Both the position numbers and the translations under genes were made by a program. The notes beneath the pieces are model-generated. The model did not search any database and was not told the origin of the DNA. It saw nothing but the letters and a program-made list of their open reading frames with translations. Of a DNA stretch of 64,000 bases, positions 9,665 through 17,878 are shown piece by piece (position 1 is the first letter of the stretch; each line of letters begins with the position of its first letter). This stretch comes from Bradyrhizobium barranii subsp. apii (lineage in GTDB: Bacteria > Pseudomonadota > Alphaproteobacteria > Rhizobiales > Xanthobacteraceae). Location: the NCBI RefSeq assembly GCF_011516635.5, contig NZ_CP096255.1, positions 8,753,501 through 8,817,500 of the forward strand, in the 5' to 3' direction.

Positions 9665-9982
9665 ATGTCCCATCGTTCGAACCAGACACGCTCGATCCGC
9701 TCCGCTTTTGCGGGCCTTCTCCTGATCGGCTTGCTGTCGCCCGCACATGCCTCCGACCGGAACAGCTCTCTCGACGCCCTCCCCGATCTGCCGTCGCGGG
9801 CCGCCGCGCGTTTCGCCTCGGCCGAGCCGACGTCGCGCCTGCCCTGGCTCGCTCCGGTCGGCCACCGTCAGCCGAGCCGGGCCGATGCGCCTCAATCAGA
9901 TGCTCCGTCGGCCTGGGAGCGTGAGCAGCAGCAGCGCGATCAGATGCTGGATCGCAAGCTCATCATCTGCCGCGGATGCTGA
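9665..9982 (+). CDS. Small predicted secreted protein, unknown
   Basis: The 105-residue protein has a Sec signal (Arg-rich start, hydrophobic core AFAGLLLIGLL, cleavage likely after SPAHA). The mature part is short and proline-rich and ends in a conserved-looking EREQQQRDQMLDRKL segment with a CRGC terminus. The two Cys near the end could form a disulfide or bind metal. I do not recognise a family. It lies between the DUF427 gene and the convergent AraC gene. Confidence 0.55.
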   Translation: MSHRSNQTRSIRSAFAGLLLIGLLSPAHASDRNSSLDALPDLPSRAAARFASAEPTSRLPWLAPVGHRQPSRADAPQSDAPSAWEREQQQRDQMLDRKLIICRGC

Positions 9983-10011
9983 GCTAGCCCGGCCACCTCA
10001 CGCTCGCCTGC

Positions 10012-11007
10012 CTAGGCATTCTCGCCAGCCGATGCCGTCTCTGCGCTCTTCGCCAGCTCCATCTCGTCAATCGTCGCAGGCGTCTGCGCAGCCTTTCGCC
10101 ATTGCGCGGGAGTGATGCCCATGTGGCTCTTGAACGCCCGCTGGAACGCCGCCTCGGACAGATATCCGACCGCTTCAGCCACCGCTCCGGTCGAGAGCGA
10201 GGATTTCCTCAGTTCGTTCGTTGCCAGCGTCATGCGGATGTCGGTCAGCAGCTCGCTCGGCGAACGCCCGACCTTCTCCTGGAATTGACGAGCGAGTGTC
10301 GCACGCGACATGTTGGCGAGCTGCGCGAGCTCGGGCAGCGTCCACGCGCGCGCGGGCGCATTGAACATGGCCGCGACGACCGGCGCGAGGCGTGGGTGAC
10401 CTGCGAGCGCAAGCAGCCCGCGTGGCGCGTCTCCGGTCTCGCTGGCGAGGCGCAGCACGAGCGCGAACATCGCCGTCGACAACGCGTTCAGCATCGCGCG
10501 GCCACCCAGCTGATCGTCTGCGGTCTCGCCGCGCATCAAGGCAACGAGACCCGCGAGCTGCCCCGCCGTGTCCCGCTCTCCGGCCTGCGCGCCGGCCCTC
10601 ACGATCAGCACCGGCGGCAGATAGTCGCGCAGCAGCCGGTCGTGCGGCGGGGCGATCGAAAAATGTCCGCACAGTAGATCGAGCCGGGCGTCCGAGCCGG
10701 GATTCTCGCTGATCGTGAAGTTGAGTGACGCGCGGTTGCGGGCCTTCAGCGGCGCGGCTCCGCTGCCGTCGTGCATGACGTGCCGGGGGTTGCGCGGCAG
10801 CAGCAGAATGTCGCCGGCCTCCAGTAGCAACGGCCGGCCTCCCGCCGGATCGTCCAGCACCGCCGAGCCTGCGAGCACCGCATGGTACAGGATCTCGTTG
10901 ACCTCGCCCGGCCCCTGCTCGATCCGCCAGGGCGCGCCGTAGGAGCAGCGCAGGTCCAGACGGCCGCGCACCGGCATCATCTCGAACAGCCGGCTCAGCC
11001 AATCCAT
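10012..11007 (-). CDS. AraC-family transcriptional regulator with cupin sensor domain
   Basis: This 331-residue protein has an N-terminal AraC-binding cupin domain (about 1-180, including EILYHAVLAG and GDILLLPRNPRHVMHDG) and a C-terminal double helix-turn-helix (about 215-315; NMSRATLARQFQEKVGRSPSELL and AEAVGYLSEAAFQRAFK regions). This layout is common in regulators of divergently transcribed detoxification genes. It is divergent from the decarboxylase/DUF417 pair at 11138-12229 and most likely controls it. I chose ATG 11007; an ATG three codons earlier exists. Confidence 0.88.
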   Translation of the reverse strand: MDWLSRLFEMMPVRGRLDLRCSYGAPWRIEQGPGEVNEILYHAVLAGSAVLDDPAGGRPLLLEAGDILLLPRNPRHVMHDGSGAAPLKARNRASLNFTISENPGSDARLDLLCGHFSIAPPHDRLLRDYLPPVLIVRAGAQAGERDTAGQLAGLVALMRGETADDQLGGRAMLNALSTAMFALVLRLASETGDAPRGLLALAGHPRLAPVVAAMFNAPARAWTLPELAQLANMSRATLARQFQEKVGRSPSELLTDIRMTLATNELRKSSLSTGAVAEAVGYLSEAAFQRAFKSHMGITPAQWRKAAQTPATIDEMELAKSAETASAGENA

Positions 11008-11043
11008 CGTATTCACCTCTCAGTACGTCATTTGAGACGATTG

Positions 11044-11071
11044 AGCATATATACAAGCATATCAAGCATTC
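11044..11071. promoter_or_regulatory. Short direct repeats, possible AraC-regulator site
   Basis: AGCATAT occurs at 11044-11050 and 11056-11062, followed by AGCATTC at 11065-11071, in the divergent promoter region between the AraC gene and the decarboxylase gene. AraC-family proteins usually bind spaced direct repeats, so this is a reasonable candidate. No experimental basis is visible in the sequence. Confidence 0.3.
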
Positions 11072-11137
11072 AACATCTCACATCGCGACCCTACTGTCAC
11101 TCCGCAATCGTTCACCACCCCAACACGGAGTGCCATC

Positions 11138-11674
11138 ATGTCCCGACTTTCCGTCCCGAACCTCGAAACTGACGCCGGCCCCTCCGGCCAGGTCTATGCC
11201 CAGATCAAGAAGGCCATCGGCAGCGTCCCGAACACCTTTGCGGCCATCGCCGCTCATGGCCCCGCTGCGCTCAAGGCCGTGCTCGCTGCCGACACTGTGC
11301 TCGCCTCCGGCGGACTGACCAAGTCCGACAAGGAGATCATCAAGCTCGTCATCAGCGAAGCCGCCGGCTGTGACTATTGTGTCGCCGCCCACAGCCATCT
11401 CGCAAAGCTCGTCGGCCTGGCGCCGGAGGTCCTGAAGCAGATCCGCGATGGCCGGCCCACTGGTGATGCCCAGCGCGATGCGCTGGTCGCTTTCGTCGAC
11501 AAGCTTGCGCGCACCAGCGGCACCGTCAGCGACAAGGATTTCGTCGCGATCAAGGCCGCCGGCTACAGCGACAAGCAGCTCGTCGACATCAGCCTCGCCT
11601 TTGCCACCACCGTGTTCACCAACGTCTTCAACCGCATCAACGACACCGAGATCGACTTCCCGGCGGTCGCCTAA
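11138..11674 (+). CDS. Carboxymuconolactone decarboxylase / AhpD-like protein
   Basis: The 178-residue all-helical protein has the AhpD-type CxxC-x3-H motif (CDYCVAAHSHL), typical of peroxidase-linked members of the carboxymuconolactone decarboxylase superfamily. These act in disulfide-based peroxide reduction or in aromatic lactone decarboxylation. The CxxC form favours a redox role. It is followed 45 bases later by a DUF417 membrane protein, and both face an AraC regulator. This arrangement suggests an inducible response to an electrophile or oxidant. The substrate cannot be read from sequence. Confidence 0.88.
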   Translation: MSRLSVPNLETDAGPSGQVYAQIKKAIGSVPNTFAAIAAHGPAALKAVLAADTVLASGGLTKSDKEIIKLVISEAAGCDYCVAAHSHLAKLVGLAPEVLKQIRDGRPTGDAQRDALVAFVDKLARTSGTVSDKDFVAIKAAGYSDKQLVDISLAFATTVFTNVFNRINDTEIDFPAVA

Positions 11675-11719
11675 CGCGACGGCCGCCGCGTCGCTCATCT
11701 CACATCAGGGATCACGACC

Positions 11720-12229
11720 ATGACCATGCTTGCCAACACCCACACCGCCCAAAATCCTCTCGTCCGCGCCCTGCAGGGATCCGGCCTGCTCGCGGAAGAT
11801 CTCGACTACCATGTCGTCCGCGCCTCGATGGTGATCATGTTCTTCTTCTTCGGTTACCAAAAGTGGTTTCCGTACGAGTTCGAACGGCTGGTCCCGTTCA
11901 TCAGCAACGGCCCATTGATCTGGTGGCTCTATCCCGTGTTCGGCCATGCCGGAGCCAGCTATTTCCTCGGCGTTTCCGAATGGACCTTTGGCGGGCTGCT
12001 GCTCGCGGGCTTCTGGAGCCACCGGCTTGGCGTGCTCGGCGCCCTCGGCTCGACCGGCACCTTCATCGCGACCGTCACCATCATTCCCTTCATGCCGGAG
12101 GGTTGGGACCTCGCCGCGGGAGGCTTCCCCGCGATGACAGGCAACGTGCCCTTCCTGATGAAGGACGTCGTGCTGCTCGCAGTCTCCTTCTATCTGCTAA
12201 GGCAGGATCTGGTTCGCCTGACGCGGTAA
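11720..12229 (+). CDS. DUF417 family inner-membrane protein (YkgB-like), second copy
   Basis: The 169-residue protein has about four membrane segments. It is strongly similar along its length to the protein at 961-1488: the same QKWFPYE, PFISNGPLIWWLYPVFG, TVTIIPFMPEGW and LMKDVVLLAVSFYLL landmarks. It forms a probable operon with the AhpD-like gene just upstream and would be controlled by the divergent AraC protein. The role of the family is unproven; it is often associated with stress by reactive chlorine or quinone species. Confidence 0.87.
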   Translation: MTMLANTHTAQNPLVRALQGSGLLAEDLDYHVVRASMVIMFFFFGYQKWFPYEFERLVPFISNGPLIWWLYPVFGHAGASYFLGVSEWTFGGLLLAGFWSHRLGVLGALGSTGTFIATVTIIPFMPEGWDLAAGGFPAMTGNVPFLMKDVVLLAVSFYLLRQDLVRLTR

Positions 12230-12303
12230 CAGGTCGCATTCTGCCCAGGGCGACACGTCGCCGGCGAGCTTTCCCGCTCGCCGGCGATTGCACGTAGCGA
12301 CGA

Positions 12304-13182
12304 TCACGGCAGTGTGCCCGCAAGCAGCCGTTTTCGCAGAGCATCAATGAACGCTCTGACCCGGACGGGCATTTGCGCGCGAGTCAGAAAAACCGCCCAT
12401 ATCCCGAGCTCAACCGGCGCGGCATCCGCCGGAACGATGCGCTTCAACTCTCCGCGTTCAATCTGCTCGTAAACATCCCAATAGGTCATCATGGCGACCC
12501 CCACGCCCGCAAGACAAGCCGCTCGAACCGTGCTGGCCGACAGCGGGCCGGCGATCCGGATCTGCTCCAATTCGCCTCCACGTACGAACGGCCAGGTCTC
12601 CATCGCATGAAGCTTGATGCAGGGGTGACTCACCAGATCGCCCAGCGTTGCCGGTTCGCCGAAGCGAGCGATATAGGCTGGCGATGCGCAGAGGATGTAA
12701 GGATTGTCGGCGAGCCTTGTCGCAATCATGTCGGAAGGCTTCATCGGCGCCACGCGGATCGCAACGTCGAGACCCATCGAAGCGATGTCGACGCGATCGT
12801 CACTCAGGACAAGATTGACCCGAAGCGCCGGGTTGTCCGCGATCAGCTTGGCCACGACGGGTACGATGACGGCATGGCCGATGACGTTCGGCGCTGTGAC
12901 CTTGAGCACACCTGAGAGGCCCGAGCCGGCGGACGACACGGACTCGAATGCTGAATCGCGGGCGGCGATCAGGGCGGCGGCATGAGGCAAGAAGGCCTCA
13001 CCCTCAGGGGTGAGCGATAGCGAGCGCGTCGTCCGATGAAACAGGCGTGCGCCCAGCTCGGCTTCGAGCGCTGCGAGCCTTCGACTGACCAACATTGGCG
13101 TCGTGCCCATCTCTCGCGCCGCAGCGGACAGGCTGCCGGCGGTCACGATGCTGCGAAACAGGGCCACATCCGCGAAATCCAT
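12304..13182 (-). CDS. LysR-family transcriptional regulator
   Basis: This 292-residue regulator has an N-terminal winged helix-turn-helix (residues 1-60: AGSLSAAAREMGTTPMLVSRR) and a periplasmic-binding-like effector domain. It belongs to the DsdA/AaeR-like group that often flanks flavin reductases. It is divergent from the Old Yellow Enzyme-type gene at 13307 and likely controls it. The ATG at 13182 abuts an AT-rich element with no evident Shine-Dalgarno sequence. Upstream codons in this frame lie in non-conserved sequence, so I kept this start. Confidence 0.88.
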   Translation of the reverse strand: MDFADVALFRSIVTAGSLSAAAREMGTTPMLVSRRLAALEAELGARLFHRTTRSLSLTPEGEAFLPHAAALIAARDSAFESVSSAGSGLSGVLKVTAPNVIGHAVIVPVVAKLIADNPALRVNLVLSDDRVDIASMGLDVAIRVAPMKPSDMIATRLADNPYILCASPAYIARFGEPATLGDLVSHPCIKLHAMETWPFVRGGELEQIRIAGPLSASTVRAACLAGVGVAMMTYWDVYEQIERGELKRIVPADAAPVELGIWAVFLTRAQMPVRVRAFIDALRKRLLAGTLP

Positions 13183-13203
13183 TTTATAACGATAATCGAT
13201 AAA
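13183..13203. promoter_or_regulatory. LysR-type box (T-N11-A)
   Basis: TTTAT (13183-13187) and ATAAA (13199-13203) are perfect inverted arms around an 11-base spacer, the classic geometry of a LysR-regulator binding site. It lies directly beside the LysR start codon and 104 bases before the divergent reductase gene, as expected for autoregulation combined with control of the partner. Confidence 0.45.
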
Positions 13204-13306
13204 GTGCTTAGCTTCCAGCCGGACTTCTGTCGGCTCACGGCAAGCTTTAAGTCGATCTCCAGCAAGGGAGGCCACTCCCGAAGTTAAAGGCTCTGGAGAT
13301 TCAAAA

Positions 13307-14413
13307 ATGATGGACCGCGAAGCGAAGGCGCTTTTCACGCCAATCGATATAAACGGCCGTACAGCAAAGAACCGTCTTGCTGTTGCGCCAATGACGCGCA
13401 TCACGGCGACCCAGGACGGACGGGCCACCGAAACCATGACGCGATACTACGAGCGGTTCGCGCGAGGCGGGTTTGGAACGGTCATCACCGAAGGCATCTA
13501 CACAGACCAGGCGTTCTCGCAGGGCTACGTCCATCAGCCCGGCATGACCGACGAAGTGCAGGCCAAGGCCTGGAAGCCGGTCGTCAAGGGCATCAAGGCG
13601 CACGGAGCGGTGGCCATCGCCCAGATGATGCATGCCGGAGCGATCAGTCAAGGCAATCGCTTTCGCGACAGCACGGTGGGGCCATCTGCCATTCAGCCCA
13701 AGGGCGAGCAGATGACATTCTATCACGGAAAGGACCGCTACGTGCTGCCGGCAGCCATCACCGAAGAGCAGATCGCCGACGCCATTGCCGGCTTCGCGGG
13801 CTCGGCTGCGCGAGCGATCCACATCGCCGGGTTCGACGCCATCGAGATTCACGGCGCCAACGGCTACTTGCTCGACCAGTTCCTGACCGACTACGCCAAC
13901 AGCAGAACCGATCGCTGGGGCGGCACCACGGAGAACCGCGTGCGGCTAATCGTGGAAACCTTCAAGGCGGTGCGCGCGAAGGTCGGGAGCGCGGTGCCGG
14001 TCGGCGTCCGCATCTCGCAAGGCAAGGTGAACGACTATCATCACAAATGGGCGGGTGCGGAGCGTGACGCCGAAATCATCTTCGGCAGCCTCGGCGATGC
14101 CGGCGCCGACTTCGTCCATGTGACCGAGTTTGAGGCGTGGAAGCCCGCTTTCGCCAAGGACGGCCCGTCATTGATGCGCCTCGCCAAGCGCTACGCCCCC
14201 AAAGCGACGATTTTCGCCAATGGCAGCCTGCACAACATCGAGCAGGCGGTGGCTGCGCTCGACGATGGCGCCGATGTCGTCACGATAGGCCGCGGGGCCT
14301 TGGCGAACCCCGATCTGCCCAAGCGTCTGTTAGACCGCAGCTCTCTGGATGAATTTGACCCTGCGATCCTCGGCCCCATCGCTGACATCAAGGACACCGA
14401 ACTGATGATGTGA
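13307..14413 (+). CDS. Old Yellow Enzyme-type NADH:flavin oxidoreductase
   Basis: The 368-residue TIM-barrel flavoprotein belongs to the NADH:flavin oxidoreductase/OYE family. Landmarks are KNRLAVAPMTR at the N-terminus, QMMHAG, the substrate-binding pair in EIHGANGYLLDQFL, the NSRTDRWGGTTENR segment and the FMN phosphate-binding IGRGALANPDLP near the end. It would reduce an activated alkene or related electrophile with NAD(P)H. It is divergent from a LysR regulator. The small ORF downstream at 14483 may be co-transcribed. Confidence 0.9.
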   Translation: MMDREAKALFTPIDINGRTAKNRLAVAPMTRITATQDGRATETMTRYYERFARGGFGTVITEGIYTDQAFSQGYVHQPGMTDEVQAKAWKPVVKGIKAHGAVAIAQMMHAGAISQGNRFRDSTVGPSAIQPKGEQMTFYHGKDRYVLPAAITEEQIADAIAGFAGSAARAIHIAGFDAIEIHGANGYLLDQFLTDYANSRTDRWGGTTENRVRLIVETFKAVRAKVGSAVPVGVRISQGKVNDYHHKWAGAERDAEIIFGSLGDAGADFVHVTEFEAWKPAFAKDGPSLMRLAKRYAPKATIFANGSLHNIEQAVAALDDGADVVTIGRGALANPDLPKRLLDRSSLDEFDPAILGPIADIKDTELMM

Positions 14414-14482
14414 GCGCGTCCCGCGACGTCGATGCCGAGGGCCGACGCTCTGAAGATAGCGGACGCATCGAAAGGAACGATC

Positions 14483-14665
14483 ATGACGGACGCGATTTCC
14501 GATGCCTCGGTGGCGTTGTCGCTCATGCTGGAAGCATTGCGCATGCTCGATGGGCCCGAGCATTCGAAGGCTGCGGCCCACCTTCGAGCGGCCATCGAGG
14601 AGCTATCGCTTCACACCGCGCAACAGTTGCCTCCACCTCTCGGTGAGGCTCCGAGCAGGTCCTAA
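14483..14665 (+). CDS. Small hypothetical protein
   Basis: The 60-residue acidic, helical protein starts at ATG 14483 after a GAAAGGAACG ribosome binding site. It has a leucine-rich middle (VALSLMLEALRMLDG) and a helix AAAHLRAAIEEL. I do not recognise it. Codon use resembles its neighbours and the ribosome binding site is good, but the length is short, so the call is moderate. It follows the OYE-type gene by about 70 bases. Confidence 0.45.
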   Translation: MTDAISDASVALSLMLEALRMLDGPEHSKAAAHLRAAIEELSLHTAQQLPPPLGEAPSRS

Positions 14666-14997
14666 GTCGCAATCGGGCGCATGACCGCGACGACCTCCTT
14701 CATCGTTTCGGCACCGCTCATCTCACCGCACGACCCGCGAAGACGGCAGGGCCGCGATGGCCGATTTTATAAAAAGACTTCTGATATGGCGCTTATGAAT
14801 TTTCAAATTCATTCTGGATCATCACTCGCAACCGAAAATTTGAATTATCTTAAGTCATTGAAAATTATAAAACTATGCAATTCATTCCGAATCACAACAA
14901 AGCGAACCAATCTCACTCGCTATTCGGTGTGTTTTTATAAAAACGCATTTTATATAGAGACGCACAACAGTCGGATGCAACCGAAAGGATCAATGGC
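14666..14997. other. AT-rich intergenic stretch
   Basis: About 200 of these 332 bases (14765-14965) are strikingly AT-rich for this genome. They include a perfect 14-base palindrome, GTTTTTATAAAAAC (14931-14944), and several short A and T runs. No ORF looks coding. It probably supplies the promoter for the ABM monooxygenase gene at 14998 and may be foreign DNA or a target of xenogeneic silencers. Confidence 0.55.
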
Positions 14998-15294
14998 ATG
15001 GCCAAGTTCGCCTTCTTCGTCGAGTTGAAAGCCAATCGGGGCAAGGAAGCGGAAGTCGAGGCGCTCCTGAAGCAGGGCGCCGTGATGGCGAAGGCAGAGG
15101 CCGGAATAGCGGCGTGGTACGGGCTCAAGGAAGAGGAGCCGGGACGCTACGGAATCATCGACACGTTCAATGACGAAGTTGGACGAGACGCGCATTTGAA
15201 CGGCGAACTTGCAAAGGCGCTGTTCGCGAAGGCAGGCGAGCTGTTTTCCGAAGCTCCCAAGGTGCACCGGCTTCACGTCATCGCCCAGAAATAG
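14998..15294 (+). CDS. Antibiotic biosynthesis monooxygenase (ABM) family protein
   Basis: The 98-residue ferredoxin-like protein has the ABM layout: a beta strand FAFFVELKA, a helix EVEALLKQGAVMA, AAWYGLKEEEPGRYGIIDTF, and a final helix with HRLHVIAQ. Small members are cofactor-free quinol or anthrone oxygenases or quinone-handling enzymes; many are uncharacterised. The ribosome binding site GAAAGGA lies 8 bases before ATG 14998. It sits upstream of an alpha/beta hydrolase and an MBL hydrolase, with which it may form one regulon. Confidence 0.85.
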   Translation: MAKFAFFVELKANRGKEAEVEALLKQGAVMAKAEAGIAAWYGLKEEEPGRYGIIDTFNDEVGRDAHLNGELAKALFAKAGELFSEAPKVHRLHVIAQK

Positions 15295-15407
15295 AGCGTC
15301 TTACCGAGGCTCTTCGTTGCAAGGCAGATGATGAGCTTGGGCGACGCGCCTTAACGAACACTTCAGCGAAGCGACCTCCTCCCGAATTCTCCCGAAAAGG
15401 ACTCACG

Positions 15408-16133
15408 ATGAACCAGGAATCGCCCAAGCCCACTGTCGTCCTTGTGCACGGGGCCTTCGAAGACGCGTCGATCTGGAATGGAGTGATTGAGAGGCTCCAG
15501 CGCGACGGCTACCCGGTCGTCGCCTTCGGCAATCCGCTGCTGGGCCCGGCAATCGACACCGCGTACCTGCGCAGCCTGTTGGACAAGATCCAGGGGCCCG
15601 TGATCCTGGCGGCCCACTCCTATGGCGGGGCCGTCATCACGCAGGCCGGGGACGACCCCAAGGTCAAGGGCCTTGTCTACGCGGCCTCCATCATGCCCGC
15701 GGTCGGGGAGGCAGCAACCCATTTGCTCGAACGGTACCCCGGCAGCACATTCCCCACGTCCGTCGAGCCGACCACGTACACCCTGCCCGACGGTACCAAA
15801 GGCACGTATCTCCTCTACCAGCCCGACAAGTTCCACAGCAACGTTGCCGCCGACGTGCCCGCGAGCGTGGCCGCCCTGATGCTCGCCGGCCAACGCCCCA
15901 TGAACCTGGCGGCCCTGACCGAACCGCTGACATCCGCGGCATGGACGAGCAAGCCGAGCTGGCAAGTCAGGCCCCTGCAGGATCGCGCCATTCCGGCCGA
16001 CGAATACAAGTTCGAAGCCGATCGCGCCCACGCTACCGTCATCGAGGTGAACGCTTCGCACGCCGTCCCCGTCTCCAACCCGGACGTCGTGGCCGACGTG
16101 ATCAAACAGGCCGCCCGCGCAGCAGCGGAGTAA
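15408..16133 (+). CDS. Alpha/beta hydrolase
   Basis: The 241-residue hydrolase has the oxyanion HGAF motif near the N-terminus, the nucleophile elbow HSYGG (Ser about residue 69) and a C-terminal NASHAVPVSNP His. It resembles the EstC/pyrethroid-hydrolase-like group. No signal peptide is visible, so it is cytoplasmic. The start at 15408 follows AAAAGGACTCACG. It likely forms a transcription unit with the MBL hydrolase 55 bases downstream. Confidence 0.88.
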   Translation: MNQESPKPTVVLVHGAFEDASIWNGVIERLQRDGYPVVAFGNPLLGPAIDTAYLRSLLDKIQGPVILAAHSYGGAVITQAGDDPKVKGLVYAASIMPAVGEAATHLLERYPGSTFPTSVEPTTYTLPDGTKGTYLLYQPDKFHSNVAADVPASVAALMLAGQRPMNLAALTEPLTSAAWTSKPSWQVRPLQDRAIPADEYKFEADRAHATVIEVNASHAVPVSNPDVVADVIKQAARAAAE

Positions 16134-16188
16134 CGGCGTCCGCAAAGCGCGGTTGTCTGGCATCATTCAAACGGGGAGGCCCCATCCG

Positions 16189-17115
16189 ATGACGCAGGAC
16201 GGTGAGCAAGAAGCAGCGCCGCCCTGGGATGCGGCTCGGGTCAACCTCACATCGAACGAACTGGCTCCCGGCGTTTTCGCGGTCATGCCTGACGACGTGT
16301 TCGAGAAAGACCACGTCGCCACCACCGCCGGCTTCGTGATCGGCGAACGCAGCGTACTCGTCGTCGAGTCAATGCTGAATGGCGATCTCGCCGCGCAGCT
16401 TATCGGGCTCGTACGTCAAGTGACGTCGAAGCCGATCCGCTTCCTCGTCAACACCAGCTATCACGGTGACCATGCCTACGGGAATTACCTGTTCCCCGAC
16501 AGTACTGTCGTGATTCAGCATCCGGCGACGAAGCGCTACACGGAAGGAAGCTTCGAGGACGATCGCCGTTTCATGATCAGCCTCATGGGTAAGGGGAAGG
16601 GCATTGAACGCGTGCAGGCACGCGCCGCTGACATCACCGTCCCCGACATGATCAGCGTCGATCTTGGCAGCCGCATCGTCGAGGTCCGTCACTTTGGGTT
16701 CGCGCAGACGCCAGGCGATTTGGTCATATGGGCGCCAGACGCGAAGGTGCTTTGGGTCGGTAACATGATCCAAGCACCGTCTCCGGCGCTTCCGTGGCTC
16801 CTCGAAGGGCGGCACAAGGAGACGATTACGACCCTTGCGCGCGTGCGCGACTTCCTGCCGGAAGACGCAACCATCATTCCAGGCCACGGCCGGCCGATGC
16901 GTCCCGCGGACATCGAATTCCCGCTTCGCTATCTTCGCGAGCTCGACAGCGCCGTGCGCACGGCGATCGCAGAAGGTCGATCGATCGAGGCCACGCTCGA
17001 GGCGGTCGCCATGGCGCACTACGGCGAGTACAGCCTGTTCGATTGGGCGCACAACTCCGTCAACGTGCCCGCCGCCTTCCGCCACCTGCAAGAGCCGGAC
17101 GGCGGATTGGCCTAG
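16189..17115 (+). CDS. MBL-fold metallo-hydrolase
   Basis: The 308-residue protein has a metallo-beta-lactamase fold. The metal motif is variant: NTSYHGDHAYGN, i.e. Y in place of the first His of HxHxDH, with later ligands in NMIQAPSP and IIPGHGRPM. This arrangement is known in several MBL subfamilies and suggests altered metal use. I chose ATG 16189; an in-frame start at 16153 also exists. The substrate is unknown. It follows the alpha/beta hydrolase on the same strand. Confidence 0.82.
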   Translation: MTQDGEQEAAPPWDAARVNLTSNELAPGVFAVMPDDVFEKDHVATTAGFVIGERSVLVVESMLNGDLAAQLIGLVRQVTSKPIRFLVNTSYHGDHAYGNYLFPDSTVVIQHPATKRYTEGSFEDDRRFMISLMGKGKGIERVQARAADITVPDMISVDLGSRIVEVRHFGFAQTPGDLVIWAPDAKVLWVGNMIQAPSPALPWLLEGRHKETITTLARVRDFLPEDATIIPGHGRPMRPADIEFPLRYLRELDSAVRTAIAEGRSIEATLEAVAMAHYGEYSLFDWAHNSVNVPAAFRHLQEPDGGLA

Positions 17116-17241
17116 GGGAACACGCATCGGAGTCGACCGCGAGCCTGGAGCATCTCGCCGTGTTCTCAACTCTATCGATGTAGCTGATATTACGTCGATT
17201 TCTCCCTTGCGTCGCCGGGAGAACGTCGATGCCGCCGACGT

Positions 17242-17805
17242 GTGAACGCAGCAGCGATCGAAGCGCTTGCTGTGTGCATCACCTCATTGTCGGCTCGCAA
17301 GGCAACCCCTTTCGCTGATAGACACGGGATCGGAGGCAGCTTTCGCCATGGAGCAGTTCGACTCGCTCCGAATCTTCCGGACCGCACGTCGGAAAGCGAC
17401 TGCGGATTGGTCGGTGCAAGGAAGTCTGCGCCCGTTGTGGTCTTCGCCCCTTGGGCGATCAATTTGCGGGAGCGACCCTTGGCGAAAGGGTTACAGGAAG
17501 GGGAAATCAAGCAGGAGCTGCAAAATGGCGGGCACCTGCGCAATGTCCTCATCATCACCTAGACGATCGAGGGTATGGCGGAGCACCTGGCCTATGTTCG
17601 GCCGAGCTGGCGACGCGAGTTCCTGCCGCTGCGAACCTGGGGCGACAAGGAAGATCGTACCTACAAGGATCTCGATCGGCTGCTCGTGCTTCTCCGCGAC
17701 GACTTCGGCTATCGGGGCTTCATTGGGCTCTACATGGATGGTGATCCCGATCTCGTGCACTATCGCGCGCTTTCGGAAAGCGAAGAGGCCGACGACAAGC
17801 CGTAA
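17242..17805 (+). pseudogene. Remnant gene with in-frame amber codon
   Basis: Two open segments in one frame (to 17562 and 17575-17805) are separated by a single TAG at 17560-17562. The second encodes 76 residues with strong coding character (WRREFLPLRTWGDKEDRTYKDLDRLL and DDFGYRGFIGLYMDGDPDL). The first ends in LRNVLIIT. Together they look like one small protein gene split by a nonsense mutation. I do not recognise the family. The second ORF could still be translated from ATG 17575. Confidence 0.35.
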
Positions 17806-17878
17806 AGCTCGGATCCGACGGTGCCGCTGCCTCACTGCGAGGCTCGCGGTGACATCAGGACTCTCACCCGCAGATTAA

